Shown here: positions 35,233 through 44,671 of the stretch, one piece after another
Layout: every line of letters starts with the position of its first letter
Numbering within the stretch: position 1 is the first letter of the stretch
NCBI RefSeq assembly: GCF_019891175.1
Contig: NZ_CP072600.1
Location: forward strand, 3,968,001-4,032,000
Source: Leptothermofonsia sichuanensis E412
GTDB lineage: Bacteria > Cyanobacteriota > Cyanobacteriia > Leptolyngbyales > Leptolyngbyaceae
Direction of reading: 5' to 3'
Length of the DNA: 64,000 nt
The notes under the pieces: model-generated
Database searches by the model: none
Told to the model about the DNA's origin: nothing
The model's input: the letters and a program-made list of their open reading frames with translations, nothing else
Position numbers and translations under genes: made by a program

Positions 35233-36780
35233 ATGGCACAGGATTCAAAGTGCCCCCGTGTGGTAGTTGTGGGAGCTGGTTGGGCCGGACTGGCGGCAAC
35301 CTATCACCTGGCAAAGCAGGGGTATGAGGTCACTCTTTTAGAGGCGGGTTCCTACCCTGGTGGGCTGGTGGCTGGATGGAAAACTGCCTGGGGACGCTCT
35401 GTGGAAGCTGGAATTCATGGCTTTTGGTACCCCTACCGTAATATCTTCTCTCTCGTGGAGGAACTGGGGTTAAAACCCTTCACGGATTGGACTCGTTCTT
35501 CCCAATACTCCCCAGCAGGTCTGGAAGTGGAGTCCCCTATCTTTCAAAATGAACCCCCATTGCCCACTCCGCTTGGGACCTTTCTCTATACCCGATTTAA
35601 GCGGTTGCCGTTGAGCGATCGCCTCTCTGCCCTGCCTCTCCTCTATTCTCTGATCGATTTCGATAACTCTGATGACGCCTGGCGACGATATGACCCCGTC
35701 ACTGCGCGTGAATTGTTCAAACAGTACGGTGTCTCTGCCCGTCTGTACCGGGAGGCTTTTGAGCCAATGCTGCTGGTAGGGCTGTTTGCACCAGGAGAGC
35801 AGTGTTCGGCGGCGGCGGCGTTGGGAATGCTCTATTACTTCATCCTGGCGCATCAACCCAACTTTGATGTTGTCTGGTGTCGTGGGACAGTGGGGGAAAA
35901 GATTTTCCGTCCCTGGGTTGAGCGAATTGAACAGGCAGGCGGACGGGTGCTTACACAGCAGCGAGTGACGGAGATTTTGCTACGGCAAGGGCAGGCAGGT
36001 GAAGGATCAGGAGGTCTAAGAAATGGGCGATCGCCCGTCCTGACCAGCGGTGTGGTTTGCGGGGATAAGGTATTTGAAGCGGATGCGGTTATTTTTGCGG
36101 TGGGCGTGACAGGGATGCAAAAAATTATCTGCGCCAGTGAAAACCTGCGCCAGTTTCCAGAGTTTTGTAATGTGATGAATTTGGGCGCGATTGATGTCCT
36201 GGCAACCCGGCTATGGTTTGACCGTCTTGTTTCTGTTCCGCTCCCCTCCAATGCGTGCTTTGGGTTTGACCCCACTACTGGCTGGACCTTCTTTGACCTG
36301 AATGCGCTCCATGATGAGTGGAGTGATGCGCCAGGCAGCGTGATAGAAGCAGACTTTTATCATGCCAATCAACTGTTGCCAATGGCGGATGAACAGATTG
36401 TATCCAGGGTACATCGTGACCTGGCAACCTGCATCCCTGCCTTTCGGTCAGCAAACGTAGTAGACAGCAGTGTGGTGCGGCTTCCGAGAGCTGTGACTCA
36501 CTTTGCTCCGGGCAGTTATCCCTTTATGCTGCGCAGTCAGACCAGCATTCCCAACCTGTTCATGAGCGGTGATTGGATTGTCAATCAACATGGTTCCTGG
36601 TCCCAGGAAAAGGCTTACGTCACTGGTCTGGAAGCCGCCAATCATGTCATTGCTCACCTGGGTAAGGGAACGCTTGCAGTTATTCTGCCGGTTGAACCAG
36701 ATGAGGTTCATATTCAGCTCGGGCGATCGCTCAACCAGGTCTGCAAAAGCTGGTTTAACCAGACTTCTTCCTCCCTTTAA
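35233..36780 (+). CDS. FAD-dependent oxidoreductase, carotenoid-desaturase-like
   Basis: 515 residues. The FAD-binding beta-alpha-beta VVVVGAGWAGLAATYHLAKQ and TLLEAGSYPGGLVAGW are at the N-terminus, with the C-terminal MSGDWIVNQHGSWSQEKAYV that closes the FAD site. The GIHGFWYPYRN segment resembles zeta-carotene/phytoene-desaturase relatives and related amine-oxidase-fold enzymes. The substrate (carotenoid, sterol-like or other) is open. The gene stands alone; after its end a half family H repeat lies at 36794-36826. Confidence 0.75.
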   Translation: MAQDSKCPRVVVVGAGWAGLAATYHLAKQGYEVTLLEAGSYPGGLVAGWKTAWGRSVEAGIHGFWYPYRNIFSLVEELGLKPFTDWTRSSQYSPAGLEVESPIFQNEPPLPTPLGTFLYTRFKRLPLSDRLSALPLLYSLIDFDNSDDAWRRYDPVTARELFKQYGVSARLYREAFEPMLLVGLFAPGEQCSAAAALGMLYYFILAHQPNFDVVWCRGTVGEKIFRPWVERIEQAGGRVLTQQRVTEILLRQGQAGEGSGGLRNGRSPVLTSGVVCGDKVFEADAVIFAVGVTGMQKIICASENLRQFPEFCNVMNLGAIDVLATRLWFDRLVSVPLPSNACFGFDPTTGWTFFDLNALHDEWSDAPGSVIEADFYHANQLLPMADEQIVSRVHRDLATCIPAFRSANVVDSSVVRLPRAVTHFAPGSYPFMLRSQTSIPNLFMSGDWIVNQHGSWSQEKAYVTGLEAANHVIAHLGKGTLAVILPVEPDEVHIQLGRSLNQVCKSWFNQTSSSL

Positions 36781-36793
36781 TTTCCCTTCAGAT

Positions 36794-37044
36794 ACCTCCG
36801 TTCATACAGCTATTCAGCACCACATCAGATTTATCCCTCTTCTGTCACTTCTGCTGGAAAAATTTATAACCAGCCCTCGTTCCAGGCAGAGCCGTGGAAA
36901 CGAGGCATTTTCAGAATTTATCTGCTTCAAGCGTGATTAAAGAGGGGTATAGCGTTACTCAATTGAGTGAGGTACGGAAGTGTGAGGTACAGTGAAGGTA
37001 CGGAGCACCCAACTGTGCCTCACATCCTTGAAAAGGGCGATAAC
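36794..37044. repeat. Cluster of three repeat types (H half, F copy 1, E copy 2)
   Basis: 36794-36826 carries GGTGCTGAATAGCTGTATGA on the minus strand (family H end). 36902-36949 carries GAGGCATTTTCAGAATTTAT...GTGATTAAAGAGGGG, repeated at 57214-57260 (family F). 36950-37044 is family E copy 2, matching 10284-10378 but with a decayed inner palindrome. The last ends 9 bp from the stop of the next gene. Confidence 0.75.
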
Positions 37045-37052
37045 TTGACAGA

Positions 37053-38723
37053 TTACGAGGAAACCATTGCAGGGGATTGAAGCAAAGGTTTACCTTCAAA
37101 ATGCTGTGGAATTGAAGCGTCCATTAAGCTCAGGACAGTGGGTGCCAGATCAAGCGAATGTCCATCTGGAAGCTTTGTACCCGCATCAATTCCCGGTCCC
37201 CGAACTACAAGAAAGCCATCCGCACGATGACTCCCTGAGCGGGTGTAAGGCACGGGACCAATGCGGCCAACATCAGGACTATCTACGGTGTCTGTGACAC
37301 ATTCTTCCTGCCAGGTAACCACAATATCTGCATCTGGCAGTTTGGGATCCTGATCAGTCGCAGATTGGCGCGTTTTCAGAATTCCTTTCACCATTGCCTG
37401 CCCTGTCCGGGCGTCTCGGAGTCGATAGAGCTTTTCAATGATCTCATCGCAAAGAGAATTATACTCGGCTGGTGAAACAATGCCATTGGGTTCCCTGCCC
37501 TGGAGGTTAATGCGGATGTAACCCTCAGAAAAGGTGGGAATTGCAAATGCCTTCATCTGAGGCCACAGATGCTTGTACCAGACAGCCGGTTGAAAACACT
37601 GGGGTTGCCCTTGATGGAAGAGTTTGAAGGGAGACATGGGTTCCGGTCCCTGAGCCGTGCCAAACAGGGGTTCAATCCGGTCAAAGTACTTGCTGGGGAG
37701 GTTCTGCCGCAGAAAGGACTTGAGCGGATTTGACTCATACTTGGTATTCCACAGGGCACTGGCCCATCCTTCCTCTCTGGGATGTCTCCCGGTAATGGCA
37801 GGTTTGAGTGGATCACCCACTTTGCCCGGTGCCAGCCCCATTTTTCCCGGAAAATTAAACCGGAAGAGAAATTCTGGTAAAAAGATCATGCTGGGGATGT
37901 CCATGACGTTTGCTCCCATTCCATGGGCAGAGAAAAGCACAACCTGCGCATCGGCTGGCGCTTTTTCCAGGATTCCTGCGATCGCCCGATCCATCGCTTC
38001 AAACACCTCCAGCATCATATCGCCAGGGTATTGAGCGCCCATCTGCTTGTATAGTGGATGGTCCGAGGGGTGCATCATATGCCAGCAGTAGTGCCCCACA
38101 ACATGGGCTTCCCCAAACACGGTCAAAAGCAGATCCCAGGGTTCTCGTTCCAGCAGATCCCGGCAAATTTCAGCACGACGGGCAATCCCAATCTCCATTC
38201 CCTCCTGGAGCCGTTTTAGCTCTGGCAGGTCCAGGATATTTGCCTCATCCCGGCGGAGCAGAGGATGGTCGCCATGACGTTCCACCATTTCCTGAAACAG
38301 GTGCTGGGGAGAAGAACAACTCGGTGTTTGGGGCGAATGTGCACCCCAGGCTGCAATCTGAACGCCATTCACCCCCTCGATCACAGGAGCCTGAGGAACA
38401 TCGACAACGGCAACCCGCCGGTTATCAGCCAGGGCATAGAATGGGCGATACTCCTTAAATTTATAGGATTCAATTTCTTCTACAGAATAATTGTGTCCAT
38501 GATACTTAATCGGTGACCAGTACCCGGTTGTATTGGGAGAGCATCCAGTCAGAAAGGTTGTCCAGGGGGTTTCTGCCCGATAAAAGTCAAAGGTTTTCAA
38601 ACGCCCATAAGCGCCACTTTCCTTTAATTGACGCATGGTCTTGAGGTGTCCCTGCGCCATCCACTTTTCCAGCAAATTTGGATCAGCCGCATCCAGTCCA
38701 ATTGCAATTACAGGCCTGCTCAT
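37053..38723 (-). CDS. Alkaline phosphatase-superfamily phosphodiesterase
   Basis: 556 residues. The opening PVIAIGLDAADPNLLEKWMA with a metal-binding aspartate, the ETPWTTFLTGCSPNTTG nucleophile region (threonine), VVLFSAHGMG and a late HSLDLAPTVLSLMD fit the type I phosphodiesterase/nucleotide pyrophosphatase branch. These enzymes hydrolyse phosphodiesters or pyrophosphates with two metals. There is no signal peptide, so it may be cytosolic. Cyanobacteria carry several such proteins of unknown substrate. Confidence 0.8.
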   Translation of the reverse strand: MSRPVIAIGLDAADPNLLEKWMAQGHLKTMRQLKESGAYGRLKTFDFYRAETPWTTFLTGCSPNTTGYWSPIKYHGHNYSVEEIESYKFKEYRPFYALADNRRVAVVDVPQAPVIEGVNGVQIAAWGAHSPQTPSCSSPQHLFQEMVERHGDHPLLRRDEANILDLPELKRLQEGMEIGIARRAEICRDLLEREPWDLLLTVFGEAHVVGHYCWHMMHPSDHPLYKQMGAQYPGDMMLEVFEAMDRAIAGILEKAPADAQVVLFSAHGMGANVMDIPSMIFLPEFLFRFNFPGKMGLAPGKVGDPLKPAITGRHPREEGWASALWNTKYESNPLKSFLRQNLPSKYFDRIEPLFGTAQGPEPMSPFKLFHQGQPQCFQPAVWYKHLWPQMKAFAIPTFSEGYIRINLQGREPNGIVSPAEYNSLCDEIIEKLYRLRDARTGQAMVKGILKTRQSATDQDPKLPDADIVVTWQEECVTDTVDSPDVGRIGPVPYTRSGSHRADGFLVVRGPGIDAGTKLPDGHSLDLAPTVLSLMDASIPQHFEGKPLLQSPAMVSS

Positions 38724-39184
38724 CTATCGTTTCCTCTCTTCACCCTTTAATGACATCTGAATTGAAAATACTGAATCTTTCTGAAAGGAGTTTGGTGGAC
38801 AATTTAGTCGCTTTAGTCACTGAGATCTCAGGTTTTTCATTGGTTTCTCATTCAACCTGTTGCAATTCACCCAGGCAGTCTGCCAGAACAAAAGGCTAAA
38901 AACTACCGTGTACAGCATGAAATCTGAAAGTTCGCTCGATTTAAGTCAGACAATTATATGCACAGATTATATTCACAGGAGACGTCTTCACAATGGTAAG
39001 AACAAGATTAAGAACAGGGTACATACGGTCAAGAGTATAGCCTTTCCACAGAATGGTCAGAACAAACCTGCCTTAAAGATTGAAGCACCCGGAATAAAGT
39101 TTTAGTAAAGCTGGCTTAATCATCAGGGTCTATCCCTGATTACTTAATCAGTAAAAACCGTGTAAGATTGAGCGGCAGGTTTGC
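38724..39184. other. Intergenic region without recognisable gene
   Basis: Promoter side of the phosphodiesterase gene and spacer up to the next repeat. AT-rich. No gene found; the frames present have no start context or family features. Confidence 0.45.
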
Positions 39185-39283
39185 TCGCCGGTACAGAAAT
39201 TGGATTTCTTCTACCGGATACCCAGATTTCGTTGAATTTCTTCCAAGAAATCCGATTTCTTGAAAGTCTAAACTGATGCACTA
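39185..39283 (-). repeat. Palindromic repeat J, overlapping a stop codon
   Basis: AAGAAATCCGATTTCTTG and GAAATTGGATTTCTTC form overlapping hairpins. Read on the minus strand it begins TAGTGCATCAG, and that TAG is the stop codon of the glycosyltransferase gene. AGAAACCCGGTTTCTC near 57285 is a related short palindrome. Confidence 0.65.
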
Positions 39284-40195
39284 GTAACCCCTCATGGCAC
39301 AGGCAAAGACTTTCCAGGAGTCCAGAGAAATCAGGTTGTTTTTTAGTGCCAGAAAAGCATGTTTTCTGGCAGTCTTAACATTTCCAGAGACTAAAGATTG
39401 CCACGCCCAAACCCGATGAATTTTACTCAAACTGCTGTCGCTCTCATGACTGAGCACTTCATCTAAAAAAGTAATTTGGAAATCAAGGGATCTACGGCTA
39501 TAAGCTTCTTTAAGGGCCTGAAAACCGGATTTCAATTGCTCAATTCGTTTGGTGTGTCCAATGCTATTTTCATGCATTCGATACTTGAGAAGGATATGGG
39601 GAAGATTGGCAACTTTACCCACCTCAGCTAAACGCAGAAACAGATCAAAATCTTCAGCATGTTTCATTTCTGGACGATAGCCACCCACTTTTTGTAAAAC
39701 ATCACGACGAAGCATACTGGCAGGATGGCAAATTGCTCCGCCCTGCCCCTGCATATGAGCAGCATCAATTGCCTCATGCTCGGTCAGGGTAGAGAAGGGA
39801 CAAATAGGCAAACCCTCTGGATCAATCAATAAGACTTTTGAGCCAACTACCACGTAGTTGGGGTGATGTTCCAGGAATTCGACTTGCCTGGAGAACCGCT
39901 CTGGAAGCGCGATATCATCAGCATCCATGCGGGCAATGTACCGTCCTTTGGCACAGTCAATCCCTTCATTCAGCGTGGCAATTAACCCACGATTTTCTCG
40001 ACTGATGATTTTAATTCGCCTGTCGCTGTGCTGGTATTGCCTCAGTATTTGTAGCGAACAATCCGTTGAACCATCATCCAGAATAATAAATTCAAAATCA
40101 CTAAAGGTTTGAGCCAGAACACTCTCTATGGCTTCGCTGACATAAGCCTCGGCGTTATAGACCGGCATCACAACGGATACAAGTGGATGGCTCAT
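39281..40195 (-). CDS. Family 2 glycosyltransferase
   Basis: 304 residues. Canonical GT2 start: PLVSVVMPVYNAEAYVSEAI, FIILDDGSTD, and ARMDADDIALPERF (DXD-type). There is no membrane helix. It follows the flippase gene by 34 bp on the same strand, so the pair forms an operon for making and exporting surface polysaccharide or an O-antigen-like glycan. The stop codon TAG at 39281-39283 is part of repeat J. Confidence 0.88.
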   Translation of the reverse strand: MSHPLVSVVMPVYNAEAYVSEAIESVLAQTFSDFEFIILDDGSTDCSLQILRQYQHSDRRIKIISRENRGLIATLNEGIDCAKGRYIARMDADDIALPERFSRQVEFLEHHPNYVVVGSKVLLIDPEGLPICPFSTLTEHEAIDAAHMQGQGGAICHPASMLRRDVLQKVGGYRPEMKHAEDFDLFLRLAEVGKVANLPHILLKYRMHENSIGHTKRIEQLKSGFQALKEAYSRRSLDFQITFLDEVLSHESDSSLSKIHRVWAWQSLVSGNVKTARKHAFLALKNNLISLDSWKVFACAMRGY

Positions 40196-40229
40196 CCGGA
40201 TTACCTCCTACCCCCCAAAAAAGTATTCA

Positions 40230-41558
40230 CTAAATAAAGGTATTCACTAAGTAAAGACCCGCAGCAATGATAAGGGCTGAAGAGATCATTCCTGCTGCAT
40301 CCAGCCAGGGAATCCAGAGGGAGTACTTTCTGTACACAGCAACCAGAAATGGATAAAAGATGAGGTGGTGGATTGCGACACCACAAATTAACCCGGTTGA
40401 ACCAAAAAGAAGTCCTCCTACGACCATTGAACCAAACAGGGCGATTGAGCGAACGATCAGTAGATATAACAGCGTAAATGAGTCGCCGAATGCAAGGAAA
40501 AAGGGACCAATAATTGAAACCACTGGAACAACCAGTCCGGCAGCCAGAACCTGGAACATCCAGCCAGCGTCGTGATATCTGGAATCAAATAGCCAGTCGA
40601 TGATTAGGGTGCCAAAGATAGCCGAGATCCAGATGGGCGGCAGCAGCACAGCCATCATAGCCAGACGTAACTTTCTGACTCTTTCCCGGAGTTCTTCAAT
40701 GGAAAGATGCTTGAGTTTAGAGTAAACAGGCAACAATATCGCCTGATTCACCCGGCTATGAATATCTTGAATGACGCCTGATAATAGAACAGCAAGCGAA
40801 TAAATCCCCAGATCTCCAATACTCAAAAACTTTCCTAAAACCAATCTGTCTGCGTATTGAAGGAAAAAGCCTAAAGCCGTGCTGAGGAAGATCCATCGCC
40901 CAAATTTTGTTAGAGACTGAACAGCTTTCCAGTCCCAGGCAAATTGATGGCGAATTCCTGGGAGCCATCTGTAGCTCAGGATCATTTTTACCAGCACCCC
41001 AAACATACTGCCTGCGACCAATCCCCAAATGTTGGGATAGCGTAAGACCCAATGCAAAACAACGACCAGGGAAGCTGCCTGGGAAATGAGTTCAATCAGA
41101 GTCAGACGTCCGAGGTCAAGATGGCGGTTAGCTGTAAACAGGGTTGTTGAATTAAACCCCGAAATAACAGCGCTAAAACCAGAGACTATGATCAGTGCAA
41201 ATAGCTCTGGTTGTCCATAAAACTGAGCAAAGGGCCAGGCACCAATACAGGCGCACAACCATAACGCCAGACCTCTGAGAACCTGGATTGTCCAGGCGGT
41301 GTTCAGGAACTCGGGTTCGTCCCCTCGATCATTCTGAATAATGCTTGGACCAATACCAACGTCAGAGAAAAGTTGAAGTCCAATCAGAAACGTGTTGACT
41401 AAAGCCATCAATCCGAAAATTTCTGGCGCTAACAGTCGGGTTAAGATTAGCTGGCTACCAAAACTAAGGATTCTGCTTGCCCCATAGCCAGCGAATGTCC
41501 ATAGAGTTCCACGGATGGCAAGATTCTTGAGGGATGATGTAACGTTGGCAGCAGCCAT
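40230..41558 (-). CDS. Polysaccharide flippase (Wzx/MATE-like)
   Basis: 442 residues with 10-12 hydrophobic helices. The N-terminus SLKNLAIRGTLWTFAGYGAS then RILSFGSQLILTRLLAPEIF fits lipid-linked oligosaccharide flippases of the MOP superfamily (Wzx type), in the inner membrane. It probably flips the glycan lipid that the downstream glycosyltransferase helps assemble. No polymerase (Wzy) or other cluster genes are next to it. Confidence 0.8.
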   Translation of the reverse strand: MAAANVTSSLKNLAIRGTLWTFAGYGASRILSFGSQLILTRLLAPEIFGLMALVNTFLIGLQLFSDVGIGPSIIQNDRGDEPEFLNTAWTIQVLRGLALWLCACIGAWPFAQFYGQPELFALIIVSGFSAVISGFNSTTLFTANRHLDLGRLTLIELISQAASLVVVLHWVLRYPNIWGLVAGSMFGVLVKMILSYRWLPGIRHQFAWDWKAVQSLTKFGRWIFLSTALGFFLQYADRLVLGKFLSIGDLGIYSLAVLLSGVIQDIHSRVNQAILLPVYSKLKHLSIEELRERVRKLRLAMMAVLLPPIWISAIFGTLIIDWLFDSRYHDAGWMFQVLAAGLVVPVVSIIGPFFLAFGDSFTLLYLLIVRSIALFGSMVVGGLLFGSTGLICGVAIHHLIFYPFLVAVYRKYSLWIPWLDAAGMISSALIIAAGLYLVNTFI

Positions 41559-42472
41559 AGTAATGTTCCTGGCAAACAGAATAATTTGAACGGTTGGCGT
41601 TTCGCAGGATGCTTGGGCACTACCTACTTTGACAGCACAAGTTTTGTTCGCGCAAGTACCAGTACACAGAAGCCTTCAAACAGGGTGATTCGTGAAAAAG
41701 CGCTTGTAGCACTCTTGCGAAGAGAGAGGTATTTTCTCTGAATTGCCTGGTAAAACCTGAATTCAAAGTCCTCCTTGAAAGGGGGGATTGAGGAGGATAA
41801 GACGCTTTGCCAGCAACCGTGGGGCTTTTCAACTGCCTCTTAAGAGGGTATCGGAAAGCCCCAACGGGCAACGCTCAGACCCAAACCGAGGAAGTTTTCG
41901 GATAGGCTTTAAGCCTGAATTAATTTCAACAATTCTCCCATGCTTGATCTTCAGTGACTTAGGGTTGACGTTATGACAGGGGACAGGGAAGGAAGGTGGA
42001 GTCAGGGGTTGCGCATTCTAATTTTTCCTGAACTGGATGGCTCCCGAATATATACATGAATGGCGTTGACCTAAGGGGTAGCAGATCTCCAACTTCTGGA
42101 AGAAGTTGCTCGAAGAAGTTGGAGATCTGAGGGATGGCGTTTGGCTCAATTCACTGCAATTCATATATACAGATATCTGTGCTTTTCTAAAGAGTGCCCA
42201 AATTTTGAGGCAGTATTGCTGTCTGCACAAATTCACTTCTCAAAAAGCATAGAACGGTCCTCTAGCGGGGGATAGAAATACGAATCTACAAACACTATGC
42301 TAGTTGCCTCACGGATTCCTTTCCGTAAAGGTATGGTGAGTGATGCTGGCAGTTTATGAAAAAATAAAAAATTATGAGAAAATAAAAAGGTGATGGATAC
42401 GACCGGGTAGGTCTTTTCCCCCTAAGTTGTAGCAACACCAGGAGATTTCTTGGGGATGGAAATTGGATTGCA
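41559..42472. other. Repeat-rich intergenic region
   Basis: No gene is supported here. It holds AAAGTCCTCCTTGAAAGGGG (about 41767), a family C half-copy (41855-41912), and a long hairpin at 42082-42129 whose arms CAGATCTCCAACTTCT and AGAAGTTGGAGATCTG are perfect 16-bp inverted repeats. One related arm, GAAGAAGTTGGGGATTTGAG, recurs near 51450. The other stretches show no recognisable element. Confidence 0.55.
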
Positions 42473-42563
42473 GCGATTTTCAAATGGGTCAACCACCAGT
42501 TGGGGTACTAGGTAGAGGACATAGGGTATCGGGTGTGGCAAAGCTAATTGACAATCGCTGTAG
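42473..42563. repeat. Repeat family D, copy 2
   Basis: GCGATTTTCAAATGGGTCAA, GGGGTACTAGG and GGGTGTGGCAAA match 23213-23297. Confidence 0.7.
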
Positions 42564-42584
42564 GTTCAACAATTAATTTACTCT

Positions 42585-42706
42585 GGTGCATTGCGGCAGA
42601 AGGTTTTCACCACAAAGGCACTAAGGAACACAAAGTTTCTTAGTGCGCTTTGTGTCTTTGTGGTGAAAACTAAAACTGGTGGATTATTTCCAGCAGCCTG
42701 CATTAG
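42585..42706 (+). repeat. Repeat family B, copy 3, overlapping the regulator stop
   Basis: GTGCATTGCGGCAGAAGG at one end and GCAGCCTGCATTAG at the other. The complement of its last bases, CTAATGCAGG, supplies the TAA stop codon (42703-42705) of the PAS/LuxR gene on the minus strand. Confidence 0.85.
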
Positions 42707-43254
42707 TGGGTTTCCAGGGCTAAATGGCGTTTTGCATGAATATTTTTCATGTGTTTCTTAACTGTGTTGTGGCTGATGTATAGCTCAGAGGCAATGTCTC
42801 TATAGGTATAGTTGGCACGGTGGCGAATCCAGACTTCTATTTCACGAGGAGTTAAGCCGTAGCGATGTCCTTCAGCGATCGCCAGGCTCTGGATAGATTG
42901 CAGTCGGTCTTCAAGGGTAACTAGAACATAAGGGTGTGTGGCATCAAGATTCAACCACTGGGCCCGTAATCGGTAGGATACGGATTCTGTATTGATTTCG
43001 TCTTCAATCGGGACTGTCTGGTTTGGATGTAGACTAAGGTTCTCAATCAGACGCTTACAGGTATTCCAGATTTCCTGGGGAACGCGATCGGGCTGAGGGA
43101 TGCCTTTCGATAGCTGACGGCAGATACGACGAGCACAGTCATTGGCGTGAATCCACTCGCCCTGATCACTCAGGACCAGAATACCGTCGATCAACCCTTC
43201 GAGGATGGCTTGTAACAAAGAAGATTGTTTGAGATTCGGGAGGGAGGTGTCCAT
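42703..43254 (-). CDS. PAS-LuxR-type transcriptional regulator (copy 2)
   Basis: 183 residues, clear paralogue of the gene at 2061-2627. Shared order: an AILEGLIDGILVLSDQGEWI PAS-like block (about 15-35), EIWNTCKRLIENLSLHPNQT, and a C-terminal LuxR helix-turn-helix, LTPREIEVWIRHRANYTYRD then IASELYISHNTVKKHMKNIH. The two proteins differ mainly in the PAS part, suggesting different signals but similar DNA targets. It is divergent from ureE with an 84-bp gap. A GGGGGCTAAGTAA motif (plus reading) lies 13 bp upstream of the start, nearly matching that before copy 1. The stop codon lies in a family B repeat. Confidence 0.85.
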   Translation of the reverse strand: MDTSLPNLKQSSLLQAILEGLIDGILVLSDQGEWIHANDCARRICRQLSKGIPQPDRVPQEIWNTCKRLIENLSLHPNQTVPIEDEINTESVSYRLRAQWLNLDATHPYVLVTLEDRLQSIQSLAIAEGHRYGLTPREIEVWIRHRANYTYRDIASELYISHNTVKKHMKNIHAKRHLALETH

Positions 43255-43338
43255 AGGAATTCATCTGGGGGCTAAGTAAATATAGATTCGCCAGTTGTTT
43301 TTGTTTCTCCGGAGAACCCAGGGTGCCAATCTCATGCG

Positions 43339-43839
43339 GTGAGCTTGATTCGTGGGAGGTTTCCTGGTAAACAATTCGTTAAAGATAGTGGATCTAAGCC
43401 TGTGGTGATTACTTTGACACAGCGGTTGGTAGAGGATTCAGATAGGACGGCAAGCTTGACGTTGTCGTTAACCGCAGAGGAGCGGACGCGATCGCGTCAT
43501 CGTTTTGAAACCACTACGGGTCAGCCAATCTACCTCCAGTTGCCCAGAGGAACTGTTTTACGAGATGGTGACTTGCTGCAAGCTGAGGAGGACGTGGTAG
43601 TTCGAGTGATTGCCAGACCAGAACCTGTGCTGACGATAACAGCAGATACACCCCTGGATTTGTTGAAAGCGGCTTATCATTTGGGCAATCGTCATGTGCC
43701 GCTGGAGATTACCGCTGATTACTTACGGCTGTCTCCCGATCCAGTATTGCGAGAAATGCTGGAGCACCGGGGGTTGCATGTGCTGGAGGAAATTCAGCCG
43801 TTTCAGCCGGAGGTGGGGGCGTATGGGCATGGGCATTAG
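43339..43839 (+). CDS. ureE: Urease accessory protein UreE
   Basis: 166 residues from GTG 43339; GTG 43402 is an alternative that would start at the VITLTQRL of the usual N-terminus. It has [20 protein letters not shown], the UreE metallochaperone core, and ends in HGH, a short histidine tail. UreE delivers nickel to urease. UreA-C, UreG and UreD are not in the window, so urease genes are split, as in many cyanobacteria. Confidence 0.9.
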   Translation: MSLIRGRFPGKQFVKDSGSKPVVITLTQRLVEDSDRTASLTLSLTAEERTRSRHRFETTTGQPIYLQLPRGTVLRDGDLLQAEEDVVVRVIARPEPVLTITADTPLDLLKAAYHLGNRHVPLEITADYLRLSPDPVLREMLEHRGLHVLEEIQPFQPEVGAYGHGH

Positions 43840-43854
43840 GGAGTAGGGGGTAGG

Positions 43855-44547
43855 ATGTCAGGGGGGAATGAGGTGGGGTTGTTGAGGTTGTTGCAGTTGG
43901 TGAGTCCTGGGTTACCTGTAGGCGCTTACAGTTACTCGGAGGGTTTGGAGTTTCTGGTTCAGGTTGGGAAAATTCAGGATGAGGAGGGATTGGAGCAGTG
44001 GTTGATTCAGGAATTGCGCTATGGGGCGGCGCGGCTGGATGCGGCGGTGATGGTGCGGAGTTACCGATCGCTGAAGCTGGGGGATTTTGAGGCAGTTTGC
44101 CGATGGAATCGCTGGTTGTCGGCGACGCGGGAGACGGAGGAGTTGCGATCGCAGAACTGGCAGATGGGGCGATCGCTGCTGCGATTGTTTCTGGATTTGC
44201 AGCCGGGAGACATGGAGGGGCAATGGTTTGGGGTGTTGAAGCGGGAGGGGTGTAATTTTGCGATCGCTTTTGGGGTAGTGGCGGCTGAGTGGGGGATTGA
44301 TCTGCGATCGGCGGTTTTAGGTTATCTGCACAGTTGGGTGACGAATCTGGTGGGTGCAGGGGTAAAGCTGATCCCACTGGGACAAACGACAGGTCAACAA
44401 CTGATCTTGAGCCTGAACCCGGAGTTGGAACGGGCAACAGAGGAAGTTTTGAATCTGGTGGATGGTGATTTGTGTAGCTGTGGCTGGGGGTTAACGCTGG
44501 CGAGTATGTCCCATGAAACCCAGTACAGTCGGCTGTTCAGGAGTTAG
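43855..44547 (+). CDS. ureF: Urease accessory protein UreF
   Basis: 230 residues, 15 bp after ureE, so co-transcribed. It shows [20 protein letters not shown], the UreF signature, and [20 protein letters not shown]. UreF helps build the pre-activation complex that admits nickel and CO2 into apo-urease. The region is very GC-rich in runs of GGGG. Confidence 0.92.
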   Translation: MSGGNEVGLLRLLQLVSPGLPVGAYSYSEGLEFLVQVGKIQDEEGLEQWLIQELRYGAARLDAAVMVRSYRSLKLGDFEAVCRWNRWLSATRETEELRSQNWQMGRSLLRLFLDLQPGDMEGQWFGVLKREGCNFAIAFGVVAAEWGIDLRSAVLGYLHSWVTNLVGAGVKLIPLGQTTGQQLILSLNPELERATEEVLNLVDGDLCSCGWGLTLASMSHETQYSRLFRS

Positions 44548-44671
44548 GGATAGAGCCAGTTGGCAATGTTCTAGGTGCGTAGATTGGATCTTGTAGAAAC
44601 TTTCTGCTGGAACATCTCTACAAACAAAAACAACAGGTTTGAAACACTACCCGACGCCCGGTACCCGGCAC

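Noticed and set aside
43709-44437. 242-codon proline-rich minus-strand frame
   Set aside because: It is antisense to ureE/ureF and made by their GC-rich codon runs.
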